A stretch of DNA of 64,000 nucleotides from NCBI GenBank assembly GCA_958439195.1, contig OY288172.1, forward strand, positions 1-64,000. The letters run 5' to 3'. Both the position numbers and the translations under genes were made by a program. The stretch is from an uncultured Paracoccaceae bacterium (GTDB lineage Bacteria > Pseudomonadota > Alphaproteobacteria > Rhodobacterales > Rhodobacteraceae). Shown here piece by piece: positions 33,314 to 42,729 of this stretch. The number at the start of each line of letters is the position of its first letter. Position 1 is the stretch's first letter. The notes beneath the pieces were generated by a model, which ran no database searches, was not told where the DNA came from, and worked only from the letters and a program-made list of their open reading frames with translations.

Positions 33314-34237
33314 ATGATTCTCAGCTGCGGCGAAGCCCTGATCGACATGCTCCCCCGCACCACCACGCTGGGCGAGCCGGCCTTTTCCCCCTATGCCGGG
33401 GGCGCGGTGTTCAACACCGCCATCGCCTTGGGCCGACTTGGCGCACCGTCGGCGTTTTTCTCGGGCATTTCCAATGACATGCTGGGCCAGATCCTGACCG
33501 AAACGCTAGAGGCGTCCAAGGTCGACACCCAGTTCTGCGCCCGCTCTGACCGGCCCACCACAGTGGCCTTCGTCAAGCTGGTCGATGGTCAGGCGACCTA
33601 TGCCTTTTACGACGAAAACACCGCAGGCCGCCTGCTGTCAAAAGATGATCTGCCCACCCTGCCACCCACCGTCACCACACTGTTCTTCGGTGGCATCTCG
33701 CTGGTAAATGACCCCGCTGCCAGCACCTATGCCGCGCTTCAGGCCCGCGAGTCCGCCACCCGCGTCACGATGATCGACCCCAACATCCGCCCCGGTTTCA
33801 TTGCCGGAAAGGAAGCGCAATACCGCGCGCGGATCGATCAGATGATCGCCCGCGCCGATATCGTGAAACTGTCAGATGAAGATCTGCACTGGCTGCAAGG
33901 CCCCGGCGACATCTCTACCCTTGCCCGCCAAGTCCTTGAAAAGGGGCCAAAACTCGTTTTCATCACCGAAGGTGCCGATGGCGCCCGCGCGATCACCGCC
34001 ACGCAGAACCGCTTTGTCGCCGCCACTCGCGTGACCGTGGCCGATACCGTTGGCGCGGGCGACACCTTCAACGCGGGCGCGCTCGCCGCCCTGCATGACG
34101 CGGGGGTGTTGACCAAATCCGGCCTCACCACCCTGCCAGACGCCACGCTTGACGCCGCCCTTACCCTCGGCACCCGCGCCGCAGCCATCACCGTCAGCCG
34201 CGCAGGTGCCAACCCACCCTGGCGGCACGAATTATGA
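33314..34237 (+). CDS. PfkB-family carbohydrate kinase, fructokinase-like
   Basis: 307 residues of the ribokinase fold. N-terminal GEALIDMLP and GGAVFNTAIALGRLG, and the C-terminal signature DTVGAGDTFNAGALAAL with the catalytic aspartate. The N-terminal pattern is closest to fructokinases. GAAGGAGG precedes the start. Its stop overlaps the start of dtd (ATGA). Sugar specificity is not certain. Confidence 0.88.
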   Translation: MILSCGEALIDMLPRTTTLGEPAFSPYAGGAVFNTAIALGRLGAPSAFFSGISNDMLGQILTETLEASKVDTQFCARSDRPTTVAFVKLVDGQATYAFYDENTAGRLLSKDDLPTLPPTVTTLFFGGISLVNDPAASTYAALQARESATRVTMIDPNIRPGFIAGKEAQYRARIDQMIARADIVKLSDEDLHWLQGPGDISTLARQVLEKGPKLVFITEGADGARAITATQNRFVAATRVTVADTVGAGDTFNAGALAALHDAGVLTKSGLTTLPDATLDAALTLGTRAAAITVSRAGANPPWRHEL

Positions 34238-34668
34238 GAGCGGTCCTCCAGCGCGTCTCACGCGCATCCGTGACAGTGGACGGAACCGTCACCGGTGCCA
34301 TCGGCCCCGGCCTGCTGATCCTGATCTGTGCGATGGAGGGCGACACCGATGCACAGGCCGACCAGTTGGCTGCGAAAATCGCCAAGCTACGGATTTTCAA
34401 GGATGATCAGGGCAAGATGAACCTGTCGATCCGCGACGTCGCCGGGGCGGCCCTGATCGTCTCGCAATTCACCCTTGCCGCCGATCTGCGCGGCAATCGC
34501 CCCGGCTTTTCCACCGCCGCCAAGCCCGACGAAGGCAAACGCCTTTACGACTATTTCACCGCGCGGATGCAGGCCGAAGGCATCCCCACCGCAAATGGCA
34601 TCTTTGGGGCCGACATGGATGTCAGCCTGAACAATGACGGTCCTGTCACCATCTGGATGGACGTCTGA
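34234..34668 (+). CDS. dtd: D-aminoacyl-tRNA deacylase
   Basis: 144 residues. Removes D-amino acids (and glycine mischarged on tRNA-Ala) from tRNAs. Family motifs: MRAVLQRVSRASVTVDG at the N-terminus, VSQFTLAADLRGNRPGF (SQxTL) and the C-terminal NDGPVTIWMD, which holds the Gly-cisPro. Overlaps the PfkB kinase gene by ATGA. Confidence 0.96.
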   Translation: MRAVLQRVSRASVTVDGTVTGAIGPGLLILICAMEGDTDAQADQLAAKIAKLRIFKDDQGKMNLSIRDVAGAALIVSQFTLAADLRGNRPGFSTAAKPDEGKRLYDYFTARMQAEGIPTANGIFGADMDVSLNNDGPVTIWMDV

Positions 34669-34694
34669 CGCCAAAAGGCATCAGACTTTGCCTT

Positions 34695-36584
34695 TCAGTC
34701 CGTCCATTCCCAGGCACCGGTGAACGCTCCCAACAGGGCCGCAGCCTTCGCCTCATCCACCGGGGCGGTGCGGGCCACCCGCGCCACCAGACCACGCTTC
34801 TTGTCCTCGACCACCTCAACCACATGCGCGCCAATCCCGGCCTCGGCAAGTGCTGCGTCGTAAACACGGGTGATCGCCTTGCGCCGCAGATCGGGTTTGA
34901 ACACCTTGCCCACTGCTGTTTTTGGCAATTCATCAAGGATTTCAATGTGCTTCGGCACGGCAGCCCGTTCATGCACATGGGTCTGGGCGTAATCCATCAA
35001 CGCCTCGACGCTGACCTCCTTGCCTTTCACCAACTCGACATAGGCGCAGGGCAGTTCGCCTGAATGGGCATCCGGTTGGCCGATAGCACCGACAAAGGCC
35101 ACCGCGTCGTGCTTCATCAGCCCTTCCTCGATCACCGCGGGGTCGATGTTGTGCCCGCCTCGGATGATCAGATCCTTCGCACGGCCCGTGATGAACAGAT
35201 ACCCCTCGGCGTCAATCCGCCCCAGATCACCCGTCCGCAGGAAACGGCCTTCGGCGAAAAGGTCCTTGTTCTTGTCCACCTCGGTATACGTCGACCCCTC
35301 GAACACGCCGGGATTGGCCACGCAAATCTCGCCCACCTCATCCACGCCGCATTCCCGGAAACCTTCATCTGTTTTCAACAGGATACGCACATGGGTATGC
35401 GGGAACGGCAGGCCGACCGAACCGATCTTTTTCGTCCCCCCCGGCGGGTTGACCGACACCAGACAGGTGCATTCCGTCAGGCCATAGCCTTCGACAATTT
35501 CCACCCCCGTCGCCTTCAGGAACCGGTTGTAAAGCTCGATCGGGAGCGGAGCCGATCCTGAAAACGCCTTCTTCAGGCTGGAAATATCGGCATCAATCGG
35601 CCGCTGCATCAGCGCGGCCAGCGCCGTAGGAACCGTCACCAGATACGTGCATTTCCACCGCTCGATCAGCTTCCACAGATTGTCGAAAACCCCCTCGCCG
35701 CGATAGCCCGCCGGGGTGGGAAACACCACATGCGCGCCCGATGCGATCATGGACATCAGGATCGGGTAGGCCGCAAAGACATGAAACAGCGGCAGGGGGC
35801 ACATCACGCAATCGGTTTCTTCGAACAGCAACCGCTGCCCCAGCCAACCGTTGTAGATCATCCCGGATGCCTTGTGCTGCGCCACCTTGGGCATCCCGGT
35901 GGTGCCGCCGGTATGGAAATAGGCCGCCACGCGGTCTTCTTTCCGGTCCTCGAACGTCAAGCGATCCGCCGGATGTTTGGCCAGTTCTGAACCAAAATTC
36001 ATTACATTGGCCACGTGCGAAACTGGGTTCTTGGGCCGGATCAACGGCACGATCCAGGCTTTTGGCGGCGCCAGATAGCGCACCAGATCAACCTCCAGCA
36101 CCGTCTTGACCGATGGGGCGTGCTTCACCGCCTCGGCCACTTTTTGCGGCACATCGGTCTTGGGAAAGGCCTTTAGCGTGACCACGACCTTTGCCCCGGT
36201 CTCCCGCAGGATGGCGCTGATCTGTTCGGCTTCCAACAGCGGGTTGATCGGGTTCACGATCCCCGCCACCGCCCCACCCAGCAGGGTGACCGCCGTTTCA
36301 AGGCTGTTGGGCAGCACATAGGCCACCACGTCCCGCTCACCGATCCCAAGGCTGCGGAACAGGTTCGCCGCCTGCGTCACCTTGCCATGCAGGGCGTTCC
36401 AGGTCAGCGTTTCCGACTTTTCCTTCGGGCCTGACAGGATCTGGTAGCTGATTGCCGGACGCGCGCCATGGGCGGCCTTCGTCCGGCTTAGAAATTCGTA
36501 GATGGTGCGCGCCATGCCGCGCGCCTCCCACGGCATTTCGGCCTCAATGGCCTTAAGATCCGCAAGATTTGCGAACGAACCCAT
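34695..36584 (-). CDS. acyl-CoA synthetase (AMP-forming)
   Basis: 629-residue ANL-superfamily enzyme that activates a carboxylic acid via an acyl-adenylate. Motifs: AYFHTGGTTGMPKVAQHK (P-loop), EGYGLTECTC (A5), FLRTGDLGRIDAEGYLFITGRAKDLIIRGGHNI (A7/A8) and PKTAVGKVFKPDLRRKA with the A10 lysine. GGGGAGGAG stands before the start. A stand-alone gene; the acid chain length cannot be told by eye. Confidence 0.92.
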   Translation of the reverse strand: MGSFANLADLKAIEAEMPWEARGMARTIYEFLSRTKAAHGARPAISYQILSGPKEKSETLTWNALHGKVTQAANLFRSLGIGERDVVAYVLPNSLETAVTLLGGAVAGIVNPINPLLEAEQISAILRETGAKVVVTLKAFPKTDVPQKVAEAVKHAPSVKTVLEVDLVRYLAPPKAWIVPLIRPKNPVSHVANVMNFGSELAKHPADRLTFEDRKEDRVAAYFHTGGTTGMPKVAQHKASGMIYNGWLGQRLLFEETDCVMCPLPLFHVFAAYPILMSMIASGAHVVFPTPAGYRGEGVFDNLWKLIERWKCTYLVTVPTALAALMQRPIDADISSLKKAFSGSAPLPIELYNRFLKATGVEIVEGYGLTECTCLVSVNPPGGTKKIGSVGLPFPHTHVRILLKTDEGFRECGVDEVGEICVANPGVFEGSTYTEVDKNKDLFAEGRFLRTGDLGRIDAEGYLFITGRAKDLIIRGGHNIDPAVIEEGLMKHDAVAFVGAIGQPDAHSGELPCAYVELVKGKEVSVEALMDYAQTHVHERAAVPKHIEILDELPKTAVGKVFKPDLRRKAITRVYDAALAEAGIGAHVVEVVEDKKRGLVARVARTAPVDEAKAAALLGAFTGAWEWTD

Positions 36585-36705
36585 ATATCACTCCTCCCCT
36601 GACACGCCCGCCTTTGTCCTCCCGGCGGGTCATCGACAGAAGATGGCGACACAAACCCCGCCCCGCAAGGCTGGACTGCACCTGAAACGCAACGTCAAAC
36701 CGCGA

Positions 36706-38484
36706 TCACGCCTGCCCATCGGTGAATTGCAGCCGCGCCAACCTTGCGTAAAGCCCACCCTCGGCGACCAGTGCTTCATGCGTGCCTTCGGCCACGATCT
36801 GGCCTTTATCGAACACCACGATACGGTCCGCCCGTTTGACCGTGGCCAACCGGTGCGCCACAACCAGAACAGTCCTCCCTTCCGACAGGATCTCTACCGC
36901 CGCCTGCACGGCCCGCTCCGATTCCGCATCCAACGCCGATGTCGCCTCATCCAGCAGCAGCACCCGCGCATCCCGCAGGATCGCCCGTGCAATGGCGATG
37001 CGTTGCTTCTGCCCGCCGGACAGCATCACCCCCCGCTCGCCCAGCCAGGTGTCATAACCCTGCGGCAACGCCATCAGGAAATTATGCGCCGCCGCCGCCT
37101 TGGCCGCCGCCTCCACTTCGGCATCCGTGGCTTCTGGTCGGCCAAAACGGATGTTTTCGCGGGCCGATGCGGCAAAGATTACCGGGTCTTGCGGCACCAG
37201 CGCGATGGCGCGCCGGAAATCCCCGCGCGTCATCTGCCGCAGGTCAACACCGTCCATCCGCACCGCGCCCATCTGCGGATCATAGAACCGCATCAAAAGT
37301 TGCAGGATCGTTGTCTTACCCGCGCCGGATGGCCCCACCAGGGCCACCGTCTCACCGGGGGCCACCCGCAGCGACACGCCATTCAAGGCGGAAACCTCGG
37401 GCCGGGCCGGATAGCGGAAGGTCACATTTTCAAACGCAATCTCGCCCCGCACAGGGCGCGGCAGGGCAACAGGGGTGCCTGGGTCCATCACCGGGTCTTC
37501 TGCCCCCAGCAATTCCACCAACCGCTCTGTCGCCCCCGCCGCGCGCTGCACCTCGCCCCAGATTTCCGACAGTGCGCCCACGGCCCCGGCCACGATCACC
37601 GCATAGATCACGAATTGCACCAATTCGCCCGGCGTCATCACGCCCGCGCGCACATCCCGCGCACCGATCCACATCACGCCGACAATCCCGGTAAAGGTCA
37701 GGAAAATCACGATCACCGTCATCAGTGCCCGCACCCGCGTGCGGGTTTGCGCCGCGCCATAGGATTTTTCCGTCACCTCGGCAAAAGCTGCCCGTGTCCG
37801 CGCTTCATGGGTAAAGGCCTGCACCGTCTGCACCGACATCAACGCCTCGGATGCCGTGCCCGATGAATTGGCGATCCAGTCTTGCGTTTCACGGCTTAAG
37901 CCCCGCAGCCGCCGCCCCAACACGATGATCGGCACCACCACCGCAGGCACAATCAGCAGAACCAGCCCCGACAGCTTGGCCGATGTCAGGAACAGCAGCG
38001 CCATCCCCCCCACCAGCATCAGGACATTGCGCAACGCCACCGAAACCGACGATCCGATCAACGACAGGATCAACGTCGTATCCGTGGTGATCCGGCTAAG
38101 CACTTCACCCGTCAACAATTTTTCGAAGAACGCGGGGCTTAGCCCCATCACCCGATCAAACACCGCGCGGCGGATATCGGCCACTACCCGCTCGCCCAGC
38201 TTGGTGACAAGGTAGTATCGGACCCCTGTGCCGATCGCCAGCAGCGCCGCAATCCCCAGCGCAGCGCCGAAATACTGGTCCAAGATGGCCACATCTTCAT
38301 TGAACCCATCCACCACGCGCCGCACGGCCAGCGGCAGCAGCAGGCTCATGCCCGCGGTCACCACCAATGCCGCCAGGGCCAGGGCAGTCATCATGCGGTA
38401 GGGGCGCAGAAACGGCGCAAGCCCCCGCAGTGCGCCCACTTGCTTTGAGCTTGCGCGCATTTCTGCACTGTCGTCCTTGGCCAT
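36706..38484 (-). CDS. ABC exporter, fused permease and ATP-binding domains
   Basis: 592-residue half-transporter. Six-helix membrane domain at about residues 30-310, then the nucleotide-binding domain: Walker A GPSGAGKTT, Q-loop, signature LSGGQKQRIAIARAI, Walker B VLLLDEATSALD and a switch histidine in VVAHRLAT. It resembles bacterial MsbA/lipid-A or multidrug exporters and eukaryotic ABCB10-like half-transporters. Start at MAKDDSAEMR, preceded by GGAAGAGAC; the longer upstream frame is rejected. Substrate unknown. Confidence 0.92.
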   Translation of the reverse strand: MAKDDSAEMRASSKQVGALRGLAPFLRPYRMMTALALAALVVTAGMSLLLPLAVRRVVDGFNEDVAILDQYFGAALGIAALLAIGTGVRYYLVTKLGERVVADIRRAVFDRVMGLSPAFFEKLLTGEVLSRITTDTTLILSLIGSSVSVALRNVLMLVGGMALLFLTSAKLSGLVLLIVPAVVVPIIVLGRRLRGLSRETQDWIANSSGTASEALMSVQTVQAFTHEARTRAAFAEVTEKSYGAAQTRTRVRALMTVIVIFLTFTGIVGVMWIGARDVRAGVMTPGELVQFVIYAVIVAGAVGALSEIWGEVQRAAGATERLVELLGAEDPVMDPGTPVALPRPVRGEIAFENVTFRYPARPEVSALNGVSLRVAPGETVALVGPSGAGKTTILQLLMRFYDPQMGAVRMDGVDLRQMTRGDFRRAIALVPQDPVIFAASARENIRFGRPEATDAEVEAAAKAAAAHNFLMALPQGYDTWLGERGVMLSGGQKQRIAIARAILRDARVLLLDEATSALDAESERAVQAAVEILSEGRTVLVVAHRLATVKRADRIVVFDKGQIVAEGTHEALVAEGGLYARLARLQFTDGQA

Positions 38485-38621
38485 GTCTCTTCCCTGCTCT
38501 GCGCGCCCTGGGGTTTGGGCGGGGTTTAGGCGCTGCCCTGCTTCGGGGCAAGCGCCCGGATGGTCGCGCCCCCCCTTACACCCTTCCACCGCCTGTGCCA
38601 GACTGCGCCAAAGGGGGGCTT

Positions 38622-39296
38622 ATGATCATCACAACGCTTGTCTTTGATGCCTATGGCACGCTGTTCGACATCACGGCCCCGGCCCGCCGCGCCGCTGCGA
38701 CCCGGCCTGAACTTGTGACGATCTGGCCGAAGCTGGCCGAAGACTGGCGTCGCAAGCAACTGGAATACACATGGCTGCGCACCATCACCGGGGCCTATGC
38801 GGATTTTGCCCAGGTCACCGCCGATGCGCTGGATTGGGCCATGCAGGCCCATGATCTTGCCGATCCCGCCCTCCGGCGTGACTTGCTGGCCCTTTATGAC
38901 GCGCTGGACGCCTTCCCCGAGGTACCCGATACCCTGCGCCTGTTGCGCGGGCGGGGGCTGCATCTGGCCATCCTGTCGAACGGAACGCCATCAATGCTTG
39001 CCTCTGCCCAGCGCGCGGCGCAGTTAACCGGTTTGATTGACACGACCCTGTCTGTTGACCCCCTGCACATCTACAAACCCCATGCCAGCGTCTATGCGCA
39101 GGTTGAAACGCAGACCGGCGCAGCCCCGCAGCAAGTTCTGTTCGTCTCTTCCAACGGTTGGGATATCGCTGGCGCCGCCCGCTTCGGCTTTGCCACCGCT
39201 TGGGTCAACCGTGCGGGCGCGCCGCAGGACCGGCTGCCCGACACCCCACAGCACGAAATCCCCGACCTGTCCCATTTGCCCCGGCTGATCGCATGA
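38622..39296 (+). CDS. haloacid dehalogenase, type II
   Basis: 224-residue HAD hydrolase. Motif I DAYGTLFD (nucleophile Asp10), motif II LSNGTPSM, motif III lysine in IYKPHASVYA and motif IV VSSNGWDIAGAARFGF, the pattern of (S)-2-haloacid dehalogenases. Acts on short 2-haloalkanoates in the family; native substrate uncertain. Overlaps the downstream hydrolase by ATGA. Confidence 0.9.
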   Translation: MIITTLVFDAYGTLFDITAPARRAAATRPELVTIWPKLAEDWRRKQLEYTWLRTITGAYADFAQVTADALDWAMQAHDLADPALRRDLLALYDALDAFPEVPDTLRLLRGRGLHLAILSNGTPSMLASAQRAAQLTGLIDTTLSVDPLHIYKPHASVYAQVETQTGAAPQQVLFVSSNGWDIAGAARFGFATAWVNRAGAPQDRLPDTPQHEIPDLSHLPRLIA

Positions 39297-40120
39297 CCCG
39301 AGTTTTCACCGCTTCTGATGGCACCCGCCTTGCCTATGCCGACGAAGGCGAAGGCCTGCCGCTTCTGTGCCTGCCCGGACTGACCCGCACGATGGCGGAT
39401 TTCGACTATCTCCGCCCCCATCTGCCGCCCCTTCGACTGATCCGCATGGATTATCGGGGCCGCGGGGCCAGCCAATGGACCGGGGCCGCCACCTACACCG
39501 TCCCACAAGAGGCGAAGGATGCGCTTGATCTGCTGGATCATCTGGGGGTGGACCGCGCGGCGATCCTTGGCACCTCGCGCGGCGGGCTGATCGGGATGCT
39601 CTTGGCGGCGCTGGCCAAGCCCCGGCTGATCGGCCTGTGCCTGAATGACATTGGCCCCGAGATTCACCGCCCCGGCCTGACCCGCATCTTCGATTACGTG
39701 GGCCGCAACCCCGCCGCCAAGACGCATCAGGCACTGGCCGATGCCTTGCCCCGCAATATGCCGGGATTCGCCAATGTCCCGCCCGACCGCTGGCTGGCCG
39801 AGGCGCGGCTGCACTACACCGCCACCGACTCCGGCCTGCAAATCACCTATGATCCTGCCCTGCGCGACGCTTTCATCGCGGGATTCGACGGCCCGCCTGC
39901 CGACCTTTGGCCGCTGTTCGACGCTTGTGCCGGTCTGCCACTCGCCCTGATCCGCGGCGCAAACTCTGACCTCCTCACCCAGGATACCACCGCCGAAATG
40001 CGCCGCCGCCGCCCCGACATGATCTTTGCCGAGGTGCCGGACCGCGCGCATATCCCCTTTCTGGATGAACCCGAAAGCCTAAATGCGATCCATGCCTTCC
40101 TGAAAGCCTGCACCCCATGA
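39293..40120 (+). CDS. alpha/beta-fold hydrolase
   Basis: 275 residues. Oxyanion region CLPGLTR, acid-base framework DYRGRGAS, nucleophile elbow GTSRGG (Ser about residue 96) and catalytic histidine in DRAHIPFLDEPE. No signal peptide. Sits between a dehalogenase and a threonine dehydratase-like gene, each overlapping by ATGA, so the three are one transcript. Substrate not predictable. Confidence 0.88.
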   Translation: MTRVFTASDGTRLAYADEGEGLPLLCLPGLTRTMADFDYLRPHLPPLRLIRMDYRGRGASQWTGAATYTVPQEAKDALDLLDHLGVDRAAILGTSRGGLIGMLLAALAKPRLIGLCLNDIGPEIHRPGLTRIFDYVGRNPAAKTHQALADALPRNMPGFANVPPDRWLAEARLHYTATDSGLQITYDPALRDAFIAGFDGPPADLWPLFDACAGLPLALIRGANSDLLTQDTTAEMRRRRPDMIFAEVPDRAHIPFLDEPESLNAIHAFLKACTP

Positions 40121-41088
40121 CCGATATTACGATGATCGAGGCCGCCGCCGCCCGCCTGCGCGGCCACGCCCGGACGACGCCCCTGCTGAACGCGCCGCTT
40201 CTGGATGCCGCCTTCGGAAGGCGGGTTTTCATCAAGGCCGAATCCCTGCAACTGACCGGATCGTTCAAGTTTCGCGGCGGTTGGTCCGCCATATCCGCGC
40301 TGGACCCCGCTGCGCGTGCGCGCGGCGTGTTGGCCTATTCATCGGGCAACCATGCCCAAGGTGTGGCCCTTGCTGCCCAGCGCCACAACAGTCCCGCCAC
40401 CATCATCATGCCGGCCGATGCGCCGCAGGTAAAAATCACTAATACCCGCGCCTATGGGGCCGAAGTGATCCTTTACGACCGCGCGTCTGAGGACCGCGAT
40501 GCCATCGGCGCGCGTCTGACAGCGGAACGCGGGCTGACCCTGATCAAGCCCTTTGATGATCCTCAGGTCATCGCAGGCCAGGGCACCACCGGCCTTGAAA
40601 TCGCCGCACAGGCCGCTGAGGCCGGGATCACATCCGCCACCGTCATCACTTGCTGCGGTGGCGGCGGCCTATCGGCAGGCATCGCCCTTGCGCTTGCCGC
40701 GCACGCCCCCGGCCTGAACGTCCGCACCGCCGAACCGGCGGGCTTCGACGACGCCGCCCGCTCGCTCGCTGAAGGCCATATCCTTCGCAACGCCGCAATG
40801 ACCGGTTCAATCTGCGATGCGATCCTGACCCCCGCGCCCGGCATTCTGACCTTCCCCATCCTGCGCCGCCTCTGTGGCCCCGGCCTTGTCGCCACGGATG
40901 ATGAGGCGCTTCGCGCCATGGCATTGGCCTTCACACATCTGCGCCTTGTTCTGGAACCGGGGGGCGCCATCGCGCTGGCCGCTGCCCTGTTTCGTGACGA
41001 CCTGCCTGATACCGTGATCTGCACTGCCTCTGGCGGGAACGTGGACCCGAAAACCTTTCGTCTTGCGCTGGATCGCTATGCTGACTGA
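40117..41088 (+). CDS. PLP-dependent threonine/serine dehydratase-like enzyme
   Basis: 323 residues, fold type II PLP enzyme. The PLP lysine is in ESLQLTGSFKFRGG, the phosphate-binding glycine loop in CCGGGGLSAG, and a C-terminal ASGGNVDPK. It lacks the regulatory ACT-like domain, so it is of the catabolic TdcB or serine racemase type rather than full-length IlvA. Overlaps the hydrolase by ATGA. Confidence 0.88.
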   Translation: MTDITMIEAAAARLRGHARTTPLLNAPLLDAAFGRRVFIKAESLQLTGSFKFRGGWSAISALDPAARARGVLAYSSGNHAQGVALAAQRHNSPATIIMPADAPQVKITNTRAYGAEVILYDRASEDRDAIGARLTAERGLTLIKPFDDPQVIAGQGTTGLEIAAQAAEAGITSATVITCCGGGGLSAGIALALAAHAPGLNVRTAEPAGFDDAARSLAEGHILRNAAMTGSICDAILTPAPGILTFPILRRLCGPGLVATDDEALRAMALAFTHLRLVLEPGGAIALAAALFRDDLPDTVICTASGGNVDPKTFRLALDRYAD

Positions 41089-41156
41089 CTGACTGTTTCG
41101 AACATTACCGAACCCCATCCCGCCAAGGTTTCCCAACTCCCCTTTCATAACCGAAC

Positions 41157-41945
41157 ATGCCCCCTGTATTCCTGCCCGACCTGCGCCTGAACGCCGAAAT
41201 CTCCGGTCCCCTCTCTGGCCCGCCGCTGGTGCTGATCCATGCCTTGGGCACCAATATGCGCATATGGGATGAGGTCATTCCGCTGCTTCCCCCCGGATTG
41301 CGCGTCTTGCGCTTTGATCTGCGCGGCCACGGCGCGTCTGATGTGCCGCCCGGCCCCTATGCAATGGGCGCGCTGATCCGGGATGCGGAACGCCTGATGG
41401 ATCATTTCGCCGTAAAGGACGCGGTCGTTTTGGGCCTGTCCATCGGCGGCCTGATCGCACAGGGACTGGCCGTAAAGAGGCTGGACTTGGTCCGCGCGAT
41501 GATCCTGTCCAACACTGCGGCCAAGATCGGTCGTCCGGAACAATGGCAGGCCCGTATCTCGGCCATCGAAGCCACGGGGATGTCGGCAATGGCGGACGCC
41601 ACGATGGAACGCTGGCTGGGCCGCAGATGGCGCGACCATCCGGCGCTGCCGTCGCTTTTGACGGCCTTCCTTGCCAGCGATCCAAAGGGTTGGGCGGGGT
41701 GCGCCGCCGCCATCGCCGGAACGGATTTCTTTGAAACCACCGCAACCCTGACCCTGCCCACGCTTGCCATTGCCGGGGCAAATGACGGATCAACCCCTGC
41801 CGACCTTGTCCGCGAAACCGCTGACCTGATCCGTGGCCACCGCTTTGCATTGATGCGCGGCACGGGCCATATCCCACCCGTTGAAAAGCCTGCAGAATAC
41901 GCCGCTATCCTGACCCAGTTCCTGACGGAGATCGCCCATGTCTGA
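41157..41945 (+). CDS. alpha/beta hydrolase, 3-oxoadipate enol-lactonase-like
   Basis: 262 residues. HALGTN oxyanion loop, RFDLRGHGAS, nucleophile GLSIGG (Ser about residue 105), and MRGTGHIPPVEKPAEY with the catalytic histidine. The sequence is typical of PcaD, which opens 3-oxoadipate enol-lactone in the beta-ketoadipate pathway, but no other pca genes are present, so the specific role is inference. Overlaps the next hydrolase gene by 8 bp. Confidence 0.82.
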   Translation: MPPVFLPDLRLNAEISGPLSGPPLVLIHALGTNMRIWDEVIPLLPPGLRVLRFDLRGHGASDVPPGPYAMGALIRDAERLMDHFAVKDAVVLGLSIGGLIAQGLAVKRLDLVRAMILSNTAAKIGRPEQWQARISAIEATGMSAMADATMERWLGRRWRDHPALPSLLTAFLASDPKGWAGCAAAIAGTDFFETTATLTLPTLAIAGANDGSTPADLVRETADLIRGHRFALMRGTGHIPPVEKPAEYAAILTQFLTEIAHV

Positions 41946-42678
41946 AGCCACGCCTGACATCCTGCTGATCCACGGTGCAGCGCATGGGGCGTGGTGCTGG
42001 CATCGTGTCATCCCCGCGCTGGCGGCACTTGGCCATAAGGCCCGCGCGATTGACCTGCCCTCGCATGGTAAAGATCCGACCGACCCGTCACAGGTCACCC
42101 TTGATAGCTATGCGCAAGCCATCCTTGACGCGACCAAAGGCCCGACGATCCTTGTCGGCCATTCGATGGGCGGCTATCCGATCACTGCCGCCGCCCAACT
42201 GGCCCCTGACCGCTTTACCGCGCTCATCTACCTGTGCGCCTATCTTCCTTTGCCCGGCGTGACCCTAGCCGAGATGCGCCGCGCAGGCCCCCGCCAACCG
42301 CTTGCCGGGGCGTTCCGGATCGACGACAGCCGCACCACCTTTACCTTCGATGCCGACCAAGCCCCCGCCCTCTTTTACCACGATTGCCCGACCGAGGATG
42401 TCGCCCTTGCCCGCCGCAGCCTTTGCCCACAGCCGATCCGCCCGCAGGAAACGCCCATCCCCGACCTAAGCCGCGCCGAGGCACTGGCGCGCCATTACAT
42501 CATCTGCACCGATGACCGCGCCATTCCGCCAGACTATCAGGCCAGGATGGCCAACCGCCTGCCCCCGGGTCACATCCACGAACTTGCCACCTCGCATTCC
42601 CCCTTCTTTGCGGCGACCGACGCGCTGGCGCAAAAGATCTACGCCATCGCCCAACTCCCCCCTGTCCAGCGCCCCTGA
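41938..42678 (+). CDS. alpha/beta hydrolase, EstC/hydroxynitrile-lyase-like esterase
   Basis: 246 residues. LLIHGAAHGAWCWHRVIPAL (oxyanion loop), nucleophile GHSMGG (Ser about residue 79) and a histidine in ATSHSPFFAATDAL. This N-terminal pattern is shared by EstC-like esterases and plant methylesterase/hydroxynitrile lyases. Coupled to the upstream PcaD-like gene. Confidence 0.82.
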   Translation: MSEATPDILLIHGAAHGAWCWHRVIPALAALGHKARAIDLPSHGKDPTDPSQVTLDSYAQAILDATKGPTILVGHSMGGYPITAAAQLAPDRFTALIYLCAYLPLPGVTLAEMRRAGPRQPLAGAFRIDDSRTTFTFDADQAPALFYHDCPTEDVALARRSLCPQPIRPQETPIPDLSRAEALARHYIICTDDRAIPPDYQARMANRLPPGHIHELATSHSPFFAATDALAQKIYAIAQLPPVQRP

Positions 42679-42729
42679 TGGGCGCTAGCGTCCCGGCCCA
42701 TAAGCCCGACCCACGGGCCGGGAATCCGC